A stretch of 64,000 bases of DNA from Paraburkholderia sp. BCC1885 (GCF_900996235.1 NZ_CAAJGM010000111.1:682001-746000); one strand, 5' to 3'. Counted from the first letter of the stretch, positions 35,930-45,991 are shown. The notes: generated by a model from the letters alone, not told the origin. Translations and numbers: made by a program.

Positions 35930-38900
35930 TTAGCCGTTGCTAGTTTCGCCGGCTTCGACAGAGACGGACACCTCTGCGGCCTCACGTTCCAGCACCGGGC
36001 GCAGCGCGGCGCCCGTATGGCTTGCACGGACCTTTACGAGCCCCTCCGGGTCCGTGGCCGCCACGATCGACCCGCCGCCCACGCCGCCCTCCGGACCGAG
36101 GTCGATGATCCAGTCGGCTTCGGCGATCACGTCGAGGTCGTGCTCGATGACCACCACGCTGTGACCGCCATCCGCGAGACGGTGTAGCACGCGAATCAGC
36201 CGCGCCACGTCCGCCATGTGCAGCCCGACCGTCGGCTCGTCCAGCACATACAGCGTATGCGGCGGCTTCTGGCCGCGCCGCGTGACGTCGTCACGCACCT
36301 TGCTGAGTTCGGTGACGAGCTTGATGCGCTGCGCCTCGCCGCCCGACAGCGTCGGCGAAGGCTGGCCCAGCGTCAGATAGCCAAGGCCGACGTCTTTCAT
36401 GAGCTGCAGCGGATGGGCAATGTTGGTGATCGGCGCGAAAAACTCGACGGCTTCGTCGATCTCCATGGTCAGCACGTCGCCGATGTTTTTGCCGCGCCAG
36501 GTGACCGCCAGCGTTTCCGGATTGAAGCGCTGGCCGTGGCAAACGTCGCAGCCGACCTTCACGTCCGGCAGGAAGCTCATGCCGATGGTCCGCACACCCT
36601 GGCCTTCGCAAGCCGGGCAGCGGCCCTCCCCCGTATTGAACGAGAAGCGCGACGCCGTGTAGCCGCGCGCGCGCGCCTCCAGCGTGCCGGCGAACAGCTT
36701 GCGGATCGCGTCCCACACGCCGATATAGGTGGCAGGACACGAACGCGGCGTTTTGCCGATCGGCGTCTGGTCGACTTCGAGCACCCGGTCGATGCTCTCC
36801 CAACCGGTGATCGCGTCGCAGCCTTGCCACGCGTGCGTGACGTTCAGTTGCGCGCGCGGCGCGCTGCGGGCCAGCACGCTGGAGCGGCGGTTGGCAGCCG
36901 GTTCGTCCTGCGCGGCCTTACGGGCCCGGCGCGTGGCCGGCGACGACAGCACCGAGCGCCCCACCGCGTCCAGCAGGTTCGCCATCAGGACGTCACGCGC
37001 GAGCGTCGATTTACCCGAGCCGCTCACGCCCGTCACCGCGACAAGCCGCGATAGCGGCAACCCGACGGTCACGTTACGCAAGTTGTGCAGCTTGCCGCCG
37101 TGCACGGTCAGCCATTGCTCCGGCACGGCTGCGGCGGTTTTGGTCTTGAGCTTGACCGGACGGCGTGGCTGCAGCGGATGCACGATGGGGTGGGCGAGGA
37201 ACTGCCCGGTGAGCGAATCCGCCTGCGCCGAAAGATCCGCCACACTGCCCTGGGCGACCAGCGTGCCGCCGCGCTTGCCCGCGCCCGGCCCGATATCGAT
37301 GATGTGATCGGCGCGCCGGATGGTGTCCTCGTCGTGCTCGACCACCACCAGCGTGTTGCCCTTCTCGCCGAGCTTGCGCAGCGCGCTCAGCAAAATCTGG
37401 TTGTCGCGCGGATGCAGCCCGATAGTGGGTTCGTCGAGCACGTAACAGACGCCCTGCAGGTTGCTGCCCAGTTGCGCCGCCAGCCGGATGCGCTGCGCCT
37501 CGCCGCCCGACAGGCTGGGCGCCGCGCGGTCGAGGCTCAGATAGCCGAGCCCCACTTCTTCCAGAAACTGCAGGCGGCTGCCGATCTCGCTCACCACGTC
37601 GCGGGCGATTTCCGCGTCGCGCCCCGACAGTTCGAGTGCGTCGATCCAGCGGCGCGTGTCGCTCACCGTCCATTGCGCGACGTCGACAATCGGCTGCGCG
37701 TCGAACGTGACCGCGCGGGCGGTCGGGTTCAGGCGCGTGCCGTGGCAATCCGGGCAGGGTTCGTCCGCCACGCCTTCCGGCTCCTGCTCTTCCGAAGGCA
37801 AGCTCTGTTCACGGCCGCGGCCGTCTTCGGCGATCACGGTGTCGTCATAGGCGGCGCGCTGTTCGCGCGTCAACGCGAGACCCGTGCCGACGCAGGTCGT
37901 GCACCAGCCGTGCTTGCTGTTGTACGAGAACATGCGCGGGTCCAGTTCCGGATAGCTCGTGCCGCACACCGGACACGCCCGTTTGGTGGACAGCACCTTG
38001 ACCGCGCCGAGCTTCGCCGTGGCGCGGCCGCTCGTCAGGGCATTCTGCAGACCGTCGAGCGGCGCCAGCAGATGCATCACCCCCTTGCCGAGTTCCAGCG
38101 TTTCGTCGAGCCGGCGGCGCAACTCGGCCTCGTTATCCGCCGAAACCACGAGGTCCGCCACCGGCAGTTCAATGGTGTGTTCACGGAAGCGGTCGAGCTT
38201 CGGCCACGGGTCGACCGGCAGGAATTCACCGTCCACCCGCAGATGCGAATTGCCGCGCGCCTTCGCCCATTTGGCAAGGTCGGTATAGACGCCCTTGCGG
38301 TTCACCACCAGCGGCGCGAGAAAACCGACGTGCTGGCCCTTGTGATCGCGCAGCAGTTGCGCCGCGATCGATTCGACGCTCTGCGCGGTCACCGGCGTGC
38401 CGTCGTGGATGCAATGCTGCAAACCGAGCTTGACGTACAGCAGGCGCAGGAAATGCCAGACTTCCGAGGTGGTCGCCACGGTACTCTTGCGGCCGCCGCG
38501 CGAAAGGCGCTGCTCGATTGCCACGGTTGGCGGGATGCCGTACACGGCGTCGACCTCGGGACGTCCGGCCGGCTGCACGATGGAGCGCGCATAGGCGTTC
38601 AGCGATTCGAGATAGCGGCGCTGGCCTTCGTGGAACAGGATGTCAAATGCGAGCGTCGACTTGCCCGAACCGGACACGCCCGTAATCACGTTGAATTTAC
38701 CGTGCGGAATATCGACGTCGAGCGATTTCAGGTTGTGCTCGCGTGCATTGACGATCCGCACCACGTCCTCGCCTTCCACCGCGCGACGCGCCCGCGCCGC
38801 CGTCAACGCCTTTTGCAACGGCATGCCTTGCGCGGCGGGCTCGGCTGCCGCGCTCATGGCCGCGTCGTATTGCAGCAGCGCCTGGCCCGTATACGATTCC

Positions 38901-41851
38901 GGGCAGGCTTTGACGTCTTCCGGCGTGCCCGCGCACAGCACCCGGCCACCGCCGTCGCCGCCTTCCGGCCCGAGGTCGATCAGCCAGTCCGCCGCGCGGA
39001 TCACGTCGAGGTTGTGCTCGATCACGATCAGCGAATGGCCGCCCGCCAGCAGCTTGCCGAACGCCTGCATGAGCTTGGCGATGTCGTCGAAATGCAGGCC
39101 GGTGGTCGGCTCGTCGAACATGAAAAGGCGTGCCGCCGGCGCCTGCTTCGCGGCGCGCGCCGTTTTGGCCTGGGCCGTTTCCGCGAGAAAGCCCGCGAGC
39201 TTCAGACGCTGCGCTTCGCCGCCCGACAGGGTCGGCACCGGCTGGCCGAGTTTGACGTATTCGAGACCCACGTCGACGATCGGCTGCAACACGCGCAGCA
39301 CTTCTGCGTCGGCGGCGAAATACTGGATGGCTTCGCTGACTGTCAATTCGAGCACGTCGGCAATGCTCAAGGCCCGCGCCGGCGTGCCGCGCTCGATCTT
39401 CACTTCGAGCAGTTCGGCGCGGTAACGACGGCCATCGCAATCCGGACAGCGCAAATAGACGTCGCTCAGAAACTGCATCTCGATGTGTTCGAAGCCGGAG
39501 CCGCCGCAAGTCGGACAACGGCCGTCGCCCGAGTTGAAGCTGAACATGCCGGGACCATAACCGCGCTGCTGCGCGAGCGGCACCTTGGCGAACAGCTTGC
39601 GGATCTCGTCGAACGCGCCCACATAACTGGCCGGATTCGAGCGCGCCGTCTTGCCGATCGGCGACTGGTCGACGAACACCACTTCGTTGACCTGCTCCGC
39701 GCCGACCAGACGCCGGAACGCGCCGGGCGATTCGGTGGCGACGCCGAGATGGCGCGCCAGCGCCGGATAGAGCACGTCCTGCACCAGTGTCGACTTGCCC
39801 GAGCCGGACACGCCGGTCACGCAGACGAGCCGCTGCAACGGAATCTCGACGGTCACGTCCTGCAGATTGTGTTCGCTCGCGCCCTCCAGCACGATGCGCG
39901 GCGTGTCTTTCCTGACCGGCCGGCTCGACCAGTGTGAGACGTCGGCCACATGCCGGTGGCCACCGAGATATTCGCCGGTCAGCGTGCCGGACGACCGGAT
40001 GTCTTCAGGCGCGCCGTCGTAAATGATCGTGCCGCCCCGCTCCCCGGGACCGGGGCCCATGTCGATCAGGCGATCCGCCGCGAGCATCACCGAGGGATCA
40101 TGCTCGACCACCACCAGCGTGTTGCCGGCATCGCGCAGACGATGCATGGCTTCGACGATACGGTTCAGGTCACGCGGATGCAGGCCGATGCTCGGCTCGT
40201 CGAGCACGAACAGCGTCTTGGTGAGCGAGGTGCCGAGCGCCGTGGTGAGATTGATCCGCTGCACCTCGCCGCCCGACAGCGTGCGGCTTTGCCGGTCCAG
40301 CGTCAGATAACCGAGCCCGACGTCGCAAAGATACTTCAGGCGCGTGCGCACCTCGGCCAGCAATAGCTTGAGCGCATCGTCGAGCAGCGCGCTGGGCAGG
40401 CTCAGGTCGTCGAAGAAACGCCGGATGCGCTCGATGGGCAGCAGCATCAGGTCGTGCACCGTCAAGCCGGCCAGCGCTTCGAGTTGCGCGCGGTTCCAGT
40501 CCACGCCGCGCGGCAGGAAGCGCAGTGCGGGATCCAGCACGGCGTCCGCATTGGACCTGGTGCCGAGCCGCCACAGCAGCGATTCGGTTTTCAGGCGCGC
40601 GCCGCCACAGGTTTCGCACGGCGTATAGCTGCGGTACTTCGACAGCAGCACGCGAATGTGCATCTTGTACGCTTTCGATTCGAGGTATTCGAAGAAGCGC
40701 TTCACTCCGTACCAGTGCGTCTGCCACTTGCCGTTCCAGTCGGGCGAGCCATTGATGACCCAATCGCGCTGCGCCTGAGTCAGCCCGGACCAGGCCGTGT
40801 CGCGCGGAATGCCGGCCTTCGCCGCGTAACGCATCAGGTCGTCCTGGCACTCCTTCCAGGCGGGTGTCTGCATGGGCTTGATGGCGCCGCCGCGCAGAGT
40901 CTTGCGGCCGTCCGGAATCACGAGGCCAAGATCGACGCCGATCACCCGCCCAAAGCCGCGGCAGGTCTCGCAGGCGCCATAGGCAGAGTTGAAGGAGAAC
41001 AGCGCGGGCTGCGGATCGGCGTAGCGCAGGTCGCTGTCCGGATTGTGCAGGCCGGTGGAGAAGCGCCAGATCTGCGGCTCGGCGGTGGTTTCGGCAGCGC
41101 CCTCCTGGGCTTGCGGCAGCACGTAGACATTGACGCGCCCGCCGCCACGCTTAAGCGAGGCCTCGATGGCTTCGACCGCGCGCCCTTTGTCCACCGCGCT
41201 CAGGCGGAACCGGTCCGCCACCACGTCGAGCAGTTTGCGCGGGCCGGTGGGCGACTGCACCTCGCGCTGGGCCTGCACGCGCGTGTAGCCGCTCGCGGAC
41301 AACCATTGCTCGACCTCTTCTTCCGTCGCGGATTCGGGCAGTTCGACCGGAAACGTGACCACGAGGCGCGGATCGTCCTGCGCGGTGCGCGCCACCAGAT
41401 CGCCGTAAATCGTCTCCGGCGAGTCGTGCCGCACGGCCTGCGCCGTCTTGCGGTCGAACAGTTCGGCCGCGCGCGCATACAGCAGCTTCAGGTGGTCGTT
41501 GAGCTCGGTCATCGTGCCGACCGTGGAGCGCGAGCTGCGCACCGGGTTGGTCTGGTCGATGGCGATGGCCGGCGGCACACCGTCGACGCGGTCCACCTGC
41601 GGGCGGTCCATGCGGTCGAGGAACTGCCGCGCGTATGCGCTGAAGGTTTCGACGTAGCGCCGCTGCCCTTCCGCGTACAGGGTGTCGAACACCAGGCTGG
41701 ATTTACCGGACCCGGACGGGCCGGTGACGACCGTCATCTCGCCCGTGTGCAGGTCGAGATCGAGGTTCTTGAGGTTGTGCTGACGCGCTCCGCGAATGCG
41801 GATTTTTCCTGTAGATGACAATTTGCCCGACCGTCTGAATGAGTTGGCCAC
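35930..41851 (-). CDS. uvrA: tandem-duplicated UvrA excinuclease subunit (four ABC domains)
   Basis: A 1973-residue protein, about twice the usual 940. It consists of two complete UvrA units joined head to tail (boundary near residue 980-1030). Four Walker A motifs are visible (GPSGSGKSS near 44, then GVSGSGKST near 677, 1054 and 1605) with four LSGGE signatures. Each half ends with a UvrA zinc module of CxxC pairs (CPTCGG...CPDCDG and CPACEG...CDVCHG). UvrA detects DNA lesions in nucleotide excision repair. The N-terminus has a GTG start at 41851 without a strong Shine-Dalgarno, so the start is less sure. A perfect LexA box lies 90 bp upstream. Confidence 0.93.
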   Translation of the reverse strand: MANSFRRSGKLSSTGKIRIRGARQHNLKNLDLDLHTGEMTVVTGPSGSGKSSLVFDTLYAEGQRRYVETFSAYARQFLDRMDRPQVDRVDGVPPAIAIDQTNPVRSSRSTVGTMTELNDHLKLLYARAAELFDRKTAQAVRHDSPETIYGDLVARTAQDDPRLVVTFPVELPESATEEEVEQWLSASGYTRVQAQREVQSPTGPRKLLDVVADRFRLSAVDKGRAVEAIEASLKRGGGRVNVYVLPQAQEGAAETTAEPQIWRFSTGLHNPDSDLRYADPQPALFSFNSAYGACETCRGFGRVIGVDLGLVIPDGRKTLRGGAIKPMQTPAWKECQDDLMRYAAKAGIPRDTAWSGLTQAQRDWVINGSPDWNGKWQTHWYGVKRFFEYLESKAYKMHIRVLLSKYRSYTPCETCGGARLKTESLLWRLGTRSNADAVLDPALRFLPRGVDWNRAQLEALAGLTVHDLMLLPIERIRRFFDDLSLPSALLDDALKLLLAEVRTRLKYLCDVGLGYLTLDRQSRTLSGGEVQRINLTTALGTSLTKTLFVLDEPSIGLHPRDLNRIVEAMHRLRDAGNTLVVVEHDPSVMLAADRLIDMGPGPGERGGTIIYDGAPEDIRSSGTLTGEYLGGHRHVADVSHWSSRPVRKDTPRIVLEGASEHNLQDVTVEIPLQRLVCVTGVSGSGKSTLVQDVLYPALARHLGVATESPGAFRRLVGAEQVNEVVFVDQSPIGKTARSNPASYVGAFDEIRKLFAKVPLAQQRGYGPGMFSFNSGDGRCPTCGGSGFEHIEMQFLSDVYLRCPDCDGRRYRAELLEVKIERGTPARALSIADVLELTVSEAIQYFAADAEVLRVLQPIVDVGLEYVKLGQPVPTLSGGEAQRLKLAGFLAETAQAKTARAAKQAPAARLFMFDEPTTGLHFDDIAKLMQAFGKLLAGGHSLIVIEHNLDVIRAADWLIDLGPEGGDGGGRVLCAGTPEDVKACPESYTGQALLQYDAAMSAAAEPAAQGMPLQKALTAARARRAVEGEDVVRIVNAREHNLKSLDVDIPHGKFNVITGVSGSGKSTLAFDILFHEGQRRYLESLNAYARSIVQPAGRPEVDAVYGIPPTVAIEQRLSRGGRKSTVATTSEVWHFLRLLYVKLGLQHCIHDGTPVTAQSVESIAAQLLRDHKGQHVGFLAPLVVNRKGVYTDLAKWAKARGNSHLRVDGEFLPVDPWPKLDRFREHTIELPVADLVVSADNEAELRRRLDETLELGKGVMHLLAPLDGLQNALTSGRATAKLGAVKVLSTKRACPVCGTSYPELDPRMFSYNSKHGWCTTCVGTGLALTREQRAAYDDTVIAEDGRGREQSLPSEEQEPEGVADEPCPDCHGTRLNPTARAVTFDAQPIVDVAQWTVSDTRRWIDALELSGRDAEIARDVVSEIGSRLQFLEEVGLGYLSLDRAAPSLSGGEAQRIRLAAQLGSNLQGVCYVLDEPTIGLHPRDNQILLSALRKLGEKGNTLVVVEHDEDTIRRADHIIDIGPGAGKRGGTLVAQGSVADLSAQADSLTGQFLAHPIVHPLQPRRPVKLKTKTAAAVPEQWLTVHGGKLHNLRNVTVGLPLSRLVAVTGVSGSGKSTLARDVLMANLLDAVGRSVLSSPATRRARKAAQDEPAANRRSSVLARSAPRAQLNVTHAWQGCDAITGWESIDRVLEVDQTPIGKTPRSCPATYIGVWDAIRKLFAGTLEARARGYTASRFSFNTGEGRCPACEGQGVRTIGMSFLPDVKVGCDVCHGQRFNPETLAVTWRGKNIGDVLTMEIDEAVEFFAPITNIAHPLQLMKDVGLGYLTLGQPSPTLSGGEAQRIKLVTELSKVRDDVTRRGQKPPHTLYVLDEPTVGLHMADVARLIRVLHRLADGGHSVVVIEHDLDVIAEADWIIDLGPEGGVGGGSIVAATDPEGLVKVRASHTGAALRPVLEREAAEVSVSVEAGETSNG

Positions 41852-41940
41852 ATCTTACGGCCGCTTTGCGACCGACGTGATTCACCGCGCCCGACCATGC
41901 AGATCAATCGCCGCAGGGCCGATTTGAAGTGAATACTATA

Positions 41941-41956
41941 CTGTATATTTATACAG
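41941..41956. promoter_or_regulatory. LexA (SOS) box
   Basis: CTGTATATTTATACAG matches the CTGT-N8-ACAG LexA consensus exactly and sits within TA...TT flanks that also match the E. coli SOS box. It lies 90 bp upstream of the double uvrA, over a TATAGT-like -10 on the minus strand (41935-41940). Confidence 0.85.
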
Positions 41957-42107
41957 TTTTCTACCGACGCGAGACGCGCCGCTGCTGGCGAGGCGCAAGC
42001 GGCGCGCCCGCCCCGGCAAGGCGGCGTAAGGCGTCGATAGTTTCGGAAAGCCTAATCCAGACAGGGACTTGCTACGATGCCCGCGATACATACGGGGGAG
42101 TCAAAGC

Positions 42108-42254
42108 ATGCGTCGCGTGATCGGAATGGTAGTGCTGGCGGGACTGCTCAACCTGCAGGGATGCGCGTCGTCGGTCGAGTCGCTGGCGGTGGGAGCGGTG
42201 GTCGGGGCGGTGGCCGGCGTGGGCGCGATCACCTGCGCGGTCGTGTGTCACTGA
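42108..42254 (+). CDS. small lipoprotein, 48 aa
   Basis: A 48-residue lipoprotein: basic start MRRVIG, hydrophobic core and lipobox LNLQGC (Cys at 19). The mature part is only about 30 residues and glycine/valine rich (AVGAVVGAVAGVGAI) with two more cysteines at the end, so it probably hugs the membrane. GGGGGAG lies eight bases upstream of the ATG. The family is not recognised. The LexA box lies 150 bp upstream, so SOS control of this gene is also possible. Confidence 0.75.
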   Translation: MRRVIGMVVLAGLLNLQGCASSVESLAVGAVVGAVAGVGAITCAVVCH

Positions 42255-42305
42255 GGCCAGTGAGGCCACTGAGGTCAATGAATCACTGAGGCCACCGCGC
42301 GAAGC

Positions 42306-42668
42306 TCAAAGCGGATCGTCCGGATGCGCGCCGTCCTCCGCTTCGCCGCCCACCACCGCGCGCTTGCGCCGCACGTTGTAGGCGGTCAGAAGCCCATGCG
42401 CCACCATATCGAGCGCCGGCTTTACGAGCCCGTTCTTGTCGGTCCAGACTTTCGGCGTCAACGCCCCGCTTAAGGCCACGCTGTCGGCGTCGCTCAGGGC
42501 CAGCAAGCCGGTCTGCACCGCGTCGTCGAAAGCGATCACGTTGACGAACAGCGTGTCGCCTTCGCCGGTGGTCGCGCGCACCTTGCAGGTCACATAACGT
42601 TTGCCGTTCTGTCCCGTGCGGATCTGGGCTTCCCCATAGAGCCGCCCGCCTACCAGTCCATCGATCAT
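42306..42668 (-). CDS. single-stranded DNA-binding (OB-fold) protein, SSB-like
   Basis: A 120-residue protein with the start MIDGLVGGRLYG and OB-fold strands RYVTCKVRATT, TLFVNVIAFDD, SVALSGALTPKVWTDKNG. It resembles short SSB/PriB-like proteins annotated as single-stranded DNA-binding in Burkholderia. It lacks the acidic C-terminal tip of a canonical SSB (here it ends HPDDPL), so it is unlikely to be the replicative SSB. The ATG at 42668 was chosen because the upstream extension is not family-like. It converges with the lipoprotein gene. Confidence 0.85.
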   Translation of the reverse strand: MIDGLVGGRLYGEAQIRTGQNGKRYVTCKVRATTGEGDTLFVNVIAFDDAVQTGLLALSDADSVALSGALTPKVWTDKNGLVKPALDMVAHGLLTAYNVRRKRAVVGGEAEDGAHPDDPL

Positions 42669-42769
42669 CTCGTCCGCTCCGGTTTTGCTGCGCGTGATTT
42701 GCTTCGGTCCGCGAGACGTCGGCGCCTCGCGAAAGCCGTATGATCCCACGAGCGGCCGCCGAAGCCTCG

Positions 42770-43561
42770 TTAGAACGCGCTCTTGACCACGCCGCCATCG
42801 GCGCGCAACGCGGCGCCCGTCGTCCCCGAGGCGAGCGGGCTCGCTACATAGGCCACTAGCGAGGCAATTTCTTCGGTCGATTCGAAGCGCTTGATCAGCG
42901 AAGTCGGCCGCATATGCTCGAAGAAGTCCCGCTCGACCTGTTCCGGCGATTTACCATCGGCCTTCGCCAGACTGTCGACGAAGTCGGCCACGCCGCGCGA
43001 CTTCGTCGGTCCCGGCAGCACGCTATTCACGGTGATGCCGGTGCCCGCCACCGATTCGGCAATGCCGCGCGCCACGGCAATCTGCGCGGTCTTCGTCACG
43101 CCGTAGTGGACCATTTCCGCCGGAATCTGCAAGCCGCTTTCGCTCGAAATGAAAATGATGCGCCCCCAGTTGGCGCGCTTCATCGACGGCAGAAACAGGC
43201 GTGCCAGCCGCACGCCGCTCAGCACGTTGACGTCGAAAAACCGCAGCCAGTCTTCATCCGGAATCTCTTCGAACGGCTTCGGCTCGAAAATGCCGAGGTT
43301 GTTGACGAGAATCTCCACGTCCGGATAGCGTTGCGCGAGTTCATTGGCCGCCTCGGCTTTGCTCAGATCGCCAGCGAAGCCCAGCACGTCCGTGCCGGTG
43401 GTGGATTGCAGATGCGCAACGGCTTCATCCACGGCCTTTTGCGAGCGGCCATTGACGATCACGCGCGCACCTTCCTGCGCCAGCGTCGTGGCAATGGCGA
43501 GACCGATGCCGGCAGTGCTGCCGCTTACCAGCGCCAGCTTGTCTTTCAGTTGCAGATCCAT
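42770..43561 (-). CDS. short-chain dehydrogenase/reductase
   Basis: A 263-residue classical SDR: cofactor motif SGSTAGIG (TGxxxGIG variant), NNLG in place of NNAG, catalytic serine in ISSES and Tyr-Lys in YGVTK. It oxidises or reduces a small alcohol or ketone with NAD(P). The gene is divergent from the LysR regulator at 43864 (300 bp apart), the usual LysR-target arrangement, so it is the likely regulated gene. Confidence 0.93.
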   Translation of the reverse strand: MDLQLKDKLALVSGSTAGIGLAIATTLAQEGARVIVNGRSQKAVDEAVAHLQSTTGTDVLGFAGDLSKAEAANELAQRYPDVEILVNNLGIFEPKPFEEIPDEDWLRFFDVNVLSGVRLARLFLPSMKRANWGRIIFISSESGLQIPAEMVHYGVTKTAQIAVARGIAESVAGTGITVNSVLPGPTKSRGVADFVDSLAKADGKSPEQVERDFFEHMRPTSLIKRFESTEEIASLVAYVASPLASGTTGAALRADGGVVKSAF

Positions 43562-43863
43562 GCTCGTTCCTCTCTGTCAGTAGCGGCAGCCGCGCCGCGG
43601 ATGAATGGCACTCCCAGCCAGCCGCATGGCGGCGGGCGCTCAGCGCGTGATGGGATCAAAAGGCTGCAGCCAATTTACAGCAGGCCGCCGCGCGGCGCTC
43701 GCCGGCGACTGCAAGGCCATCGCGAACGATCCGCGACCACCACGGCAATTCGCGGTTGCAGGTTGGCATCCAAGCGGTTTAGCGCTGTGACCAAAGTCTG
43801 ATTGGAGGCCGCCCGTTTGATAATTGGCGTAGCATTTGAATAACTTTCAAATCCACACAGACA
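43562..43863. promoter_or_regulatory. divergent SDR/LysR control region
   Basis: A 302-bp gap between divergent genes. Near the regulator an inverted repeat ATTTGAA-N5-TTCAAAT (43834-43840 and 43846-43852) ends 11 bp before the LysR start and fits the AT-rich T-N11-A dyads bound by LysR proteins. No other gene is supported. Confidence 0.55.
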
Positions 43864-44838
43864 ATGGCAACCGATCGACTCGGCGATATGGCGTTATTCG
43901 TGGAAGCGGCCGCGCTCGGCAGCCTCTCGGCGGCGGGCCGCAAACTCGGGCTGTCACCGGCCGCGGCGAGTGCGCGGCTGCTCAAACTCGAGGCGTCGCT
44001 GCATGCGCGCCTGTTCGAGCGCACCACGCGCCAGCTACGCGTGACCGACGAAGGCCGCCTCTACCTGCAGCACTGCCGCATCGCGCTGCAAGCCATTGAA
44101 GATGCCGAAGCCGCGCTGCAGGAAGGACAAAACCGCGTACGCGGCAAGGTGCGGATTTCGGCCACCTCGGACTTCGGCCGCAACCTGCTGTATGGCTGGC
44201 TGGACCAGTTCAGCGCGCTGCACCCGGAGGTGAGCTATGCGCTGACGTTGTCGGACTCGGTGTCGAACCTGCTGCAGGAAGACATCGATCTTGCGATCCG
44301 CTTCGGTCGTCCGCTCGACAGCACGCTGGTCGCCCGTCGCCTCGCGCCGAACCGGCGTGTGCTGTGCGCCTCGCCGGGCTATCTGGCGCAGCACGGCGAA
44401 CCGAAGACGCCAGCCGATCTCGCGCGGCATCGGTTCGTCGTGCTGGTGACGGCAGCCGGTCCGCAGAACGAATTCCACTTCGCCCAGGACGCGGAGCGCA
44501 TGACGTATACCGCGCCCGTCGACCAGGTCTGGGAGACCAACGACGGCGCGCTGGCCCGTGCGTGGGCGCTCAGTGGTCACGGCATTGCGCACAAGTCCAT
44601 CTGGGATGTGGCCGCCGACGTGCGCGCCGGCACACTGAAGATTCTGCTGCCGGACTGGAGCAGCAACGAGGCCGGCGTCCATGCGCTGTTTCACGGCAAC
44701 CGCTATATGGCGCCGCGCGTGCGCGCGCTGCTGGATTTCCTGCTCGAACGTTTCGCGCAGGCGAGCGACGAGTTGCTCGGCGATTACGCCTATCTGCCGG
44801 AACGCTTGCAGGAAGATCTGGCGCGGCCGCCGCGCTGA
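43864..44838 (+). CDS. LysR-family transcriptional regulator
   Basis: A 324-residue LysR regulator: HTH at 5-65 (LGSLSAAGRKLGLSPAAASARLLKLEAS) and a co-inducer domain from about 92. It is somewhat longer at the C-terminus than usual (tail of about 25 residues). It probably controls the divergent SDR gene at 42770 and itself, through the dyad at 43834-43852. No Shine-Dalgarno precedes the ATG, so initiation may be weak or leaderless. Confidence 0.92.
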   Translation: MATDRLGDMALFVEAAALGSLSAAGRKLGLSPAAASARLLKLEASLHARLFERTTRQLRVTDEGRLYLQHCRIALQAIEDAEAALQEGQNRVRGKVRISATSDFGRNLLYGWLDQFSALHPEVSYALTLSDSVSNLLQEDIDLAIRFGRPLDSTLVARRLAPNRRVLCASPGYLAQHGEPKTPADLARHRFVVLVTAAGPQNEFHFAQDAERMTYTAPVDQVWETNDGALARAWALSGHGIAHKSIWDVAADVRAGTLKILLPDWSSNEAGVHALFHGNRYMAPRVRALLDFLLERFAQASDELLGDYAYLPERLQEDLARPPR

Positions 44839-44954
44839 CGCGAGGCGCGCCGGCAAAGAGTCGCGCGTGGAACAACCGGGCATGCCATGATGGCGCCTGA
44901 ATCCGCGGCGGCACACGCCCGCCGCACAAGCCACCCGAGGCACTGGAGTTGTCC

Positions 44955-45749
44955 ATGACCGAACGCGAGATGCTGCATCCGTTGCGCCCCATGCTGAAGA
45001 ACTTCGTATGGGAGCATGGTCGAATCGGCACGCGCTATCTCGACTGCAGCAACGGCGAAATCAGGTTCGACGACGGCAAGAAGTCGCGCTTCGCCGCCGA
45101 GAAATACCTATATGTGCCGCTCGGTAAAGATGCCGTCGACGATCCCAAGGTCGAAGGCCCGGCGATCCGCGAGGCCCAACTGGACCGCTTTCTGCGCGCC
45201 GCCCAGCTGGGTAAGCCCGAGGAAGCCGGATCGCCCGCCGACGTGCAGCGCGCGGCGCAAGACTGCATGGAACTGGCGGTGTTCAGCGCCTATCAGCAGG
45301 ACGCGCTGGAGGCGCAAGCCCGCTACGCGCAGGAAGCGATGTTCGACGACGAGATCCGCGCGGCGGTTGTCGCCGATATCCGGCGCATGTATGGCGGCAT
45401 GCGCGAGCACCTCGCCCTGTATGACTTCACCGTCCTCTACGGTTTTCCCGCGCCGCTGCTGTTCAGCGACATGCCGTTCGTCGACTGGCGCGTGCGTGTG
45501 AAGCCGGCGCTGCCGCTCGTCTCGCTGCCGCTCGGCCCGTATGCGTTGCTGGTCGGCACGCCGTCGGGCCGCACCAGCCGGGTTGCGCCTGTGGCATGGA
45601 AAACCGCTGTGTCGATGGGTTCGCTGAAAGACCATAACCGCTTGCAGGTCGAGCGCGCACGGCTATGGATCGTGGCGACATCGGATGATCAACTGGTAGC
45701 GGTGCAGGCGCGTTTTCTGCCGCCGGAAGCCGAGACGCCGCCGGCGTAA
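44955..45749 (+). CDS. hypothetical protein, 264 aa
   Basis: A 264-residue soluble protein, rich in charged residues, without signal or membrane helix. Recognisable stretches include FVWEHGRIGTRYLDCSNGEIRFDD at the start and FPAPLLFSDMPFVDWRVRVKP in the second half; I do not recognise the family. The ATG at 44955 has TGGAG upstream. The gene lies 116 bp downstream of the LysR gene, so it may be read through from it. Function unassigned. Confidence 0.75.
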   Translation: MTEREMLHPLRPMLKNFVWEHGRIGTRYLDCSNGEIRFDDGKKSRFAAEKYLYVPLGKDAVDDPKVEGPAIREAQLDRFLRAAQLGKPEEAGSPADVQRAAQDCMELAVFSAYQQDALEAQARYAQEAMFDDEIRAAVVADIRRMYGGMREHLALYDFTVLYGFPAPLLFSDMPFVDWRVRVKPALPLVSLPLGPYALLVGTPSGRTSRVAPVAWKTAVSMGSLKDHNRLQVERARLWIVATSDDQLVAVQARFLPPEAETPPA

Positions 45750-45991
45750 TTGCCGCTGTCACGTCTCGCGCGTACCGCAGGCCACGCCGTACTGCGGAGG
45801 CCATCTTCCTAGCCCCACGCGCCGAGCCTGAATCCGCGCCCGGGGGCCCCTCCTTATTACCTGCGACGTAATTGAACTCCTGCGTGCGATCGCTACCATG
45901 ACAGTCATCTCCTCTCGACGCCGATGCAAAAAAGCACCGGCACGGAGATACGAATGCAGTCATGTTCAATCAATGCGGCAAGGAGTTAGGA

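Noticed and set aside
37085..39937. 950-codon open frame antisense to uvrA
   Set aside because: Composition rich in Arg/His/Gln; explained by codon bias of uvrA on the other strand.
41929..42120. 63-codon ORF over the LexA box
   Set aside because: Begins with GTG inside the SOS box region, has no ribosome-binding site and non-typical composition.
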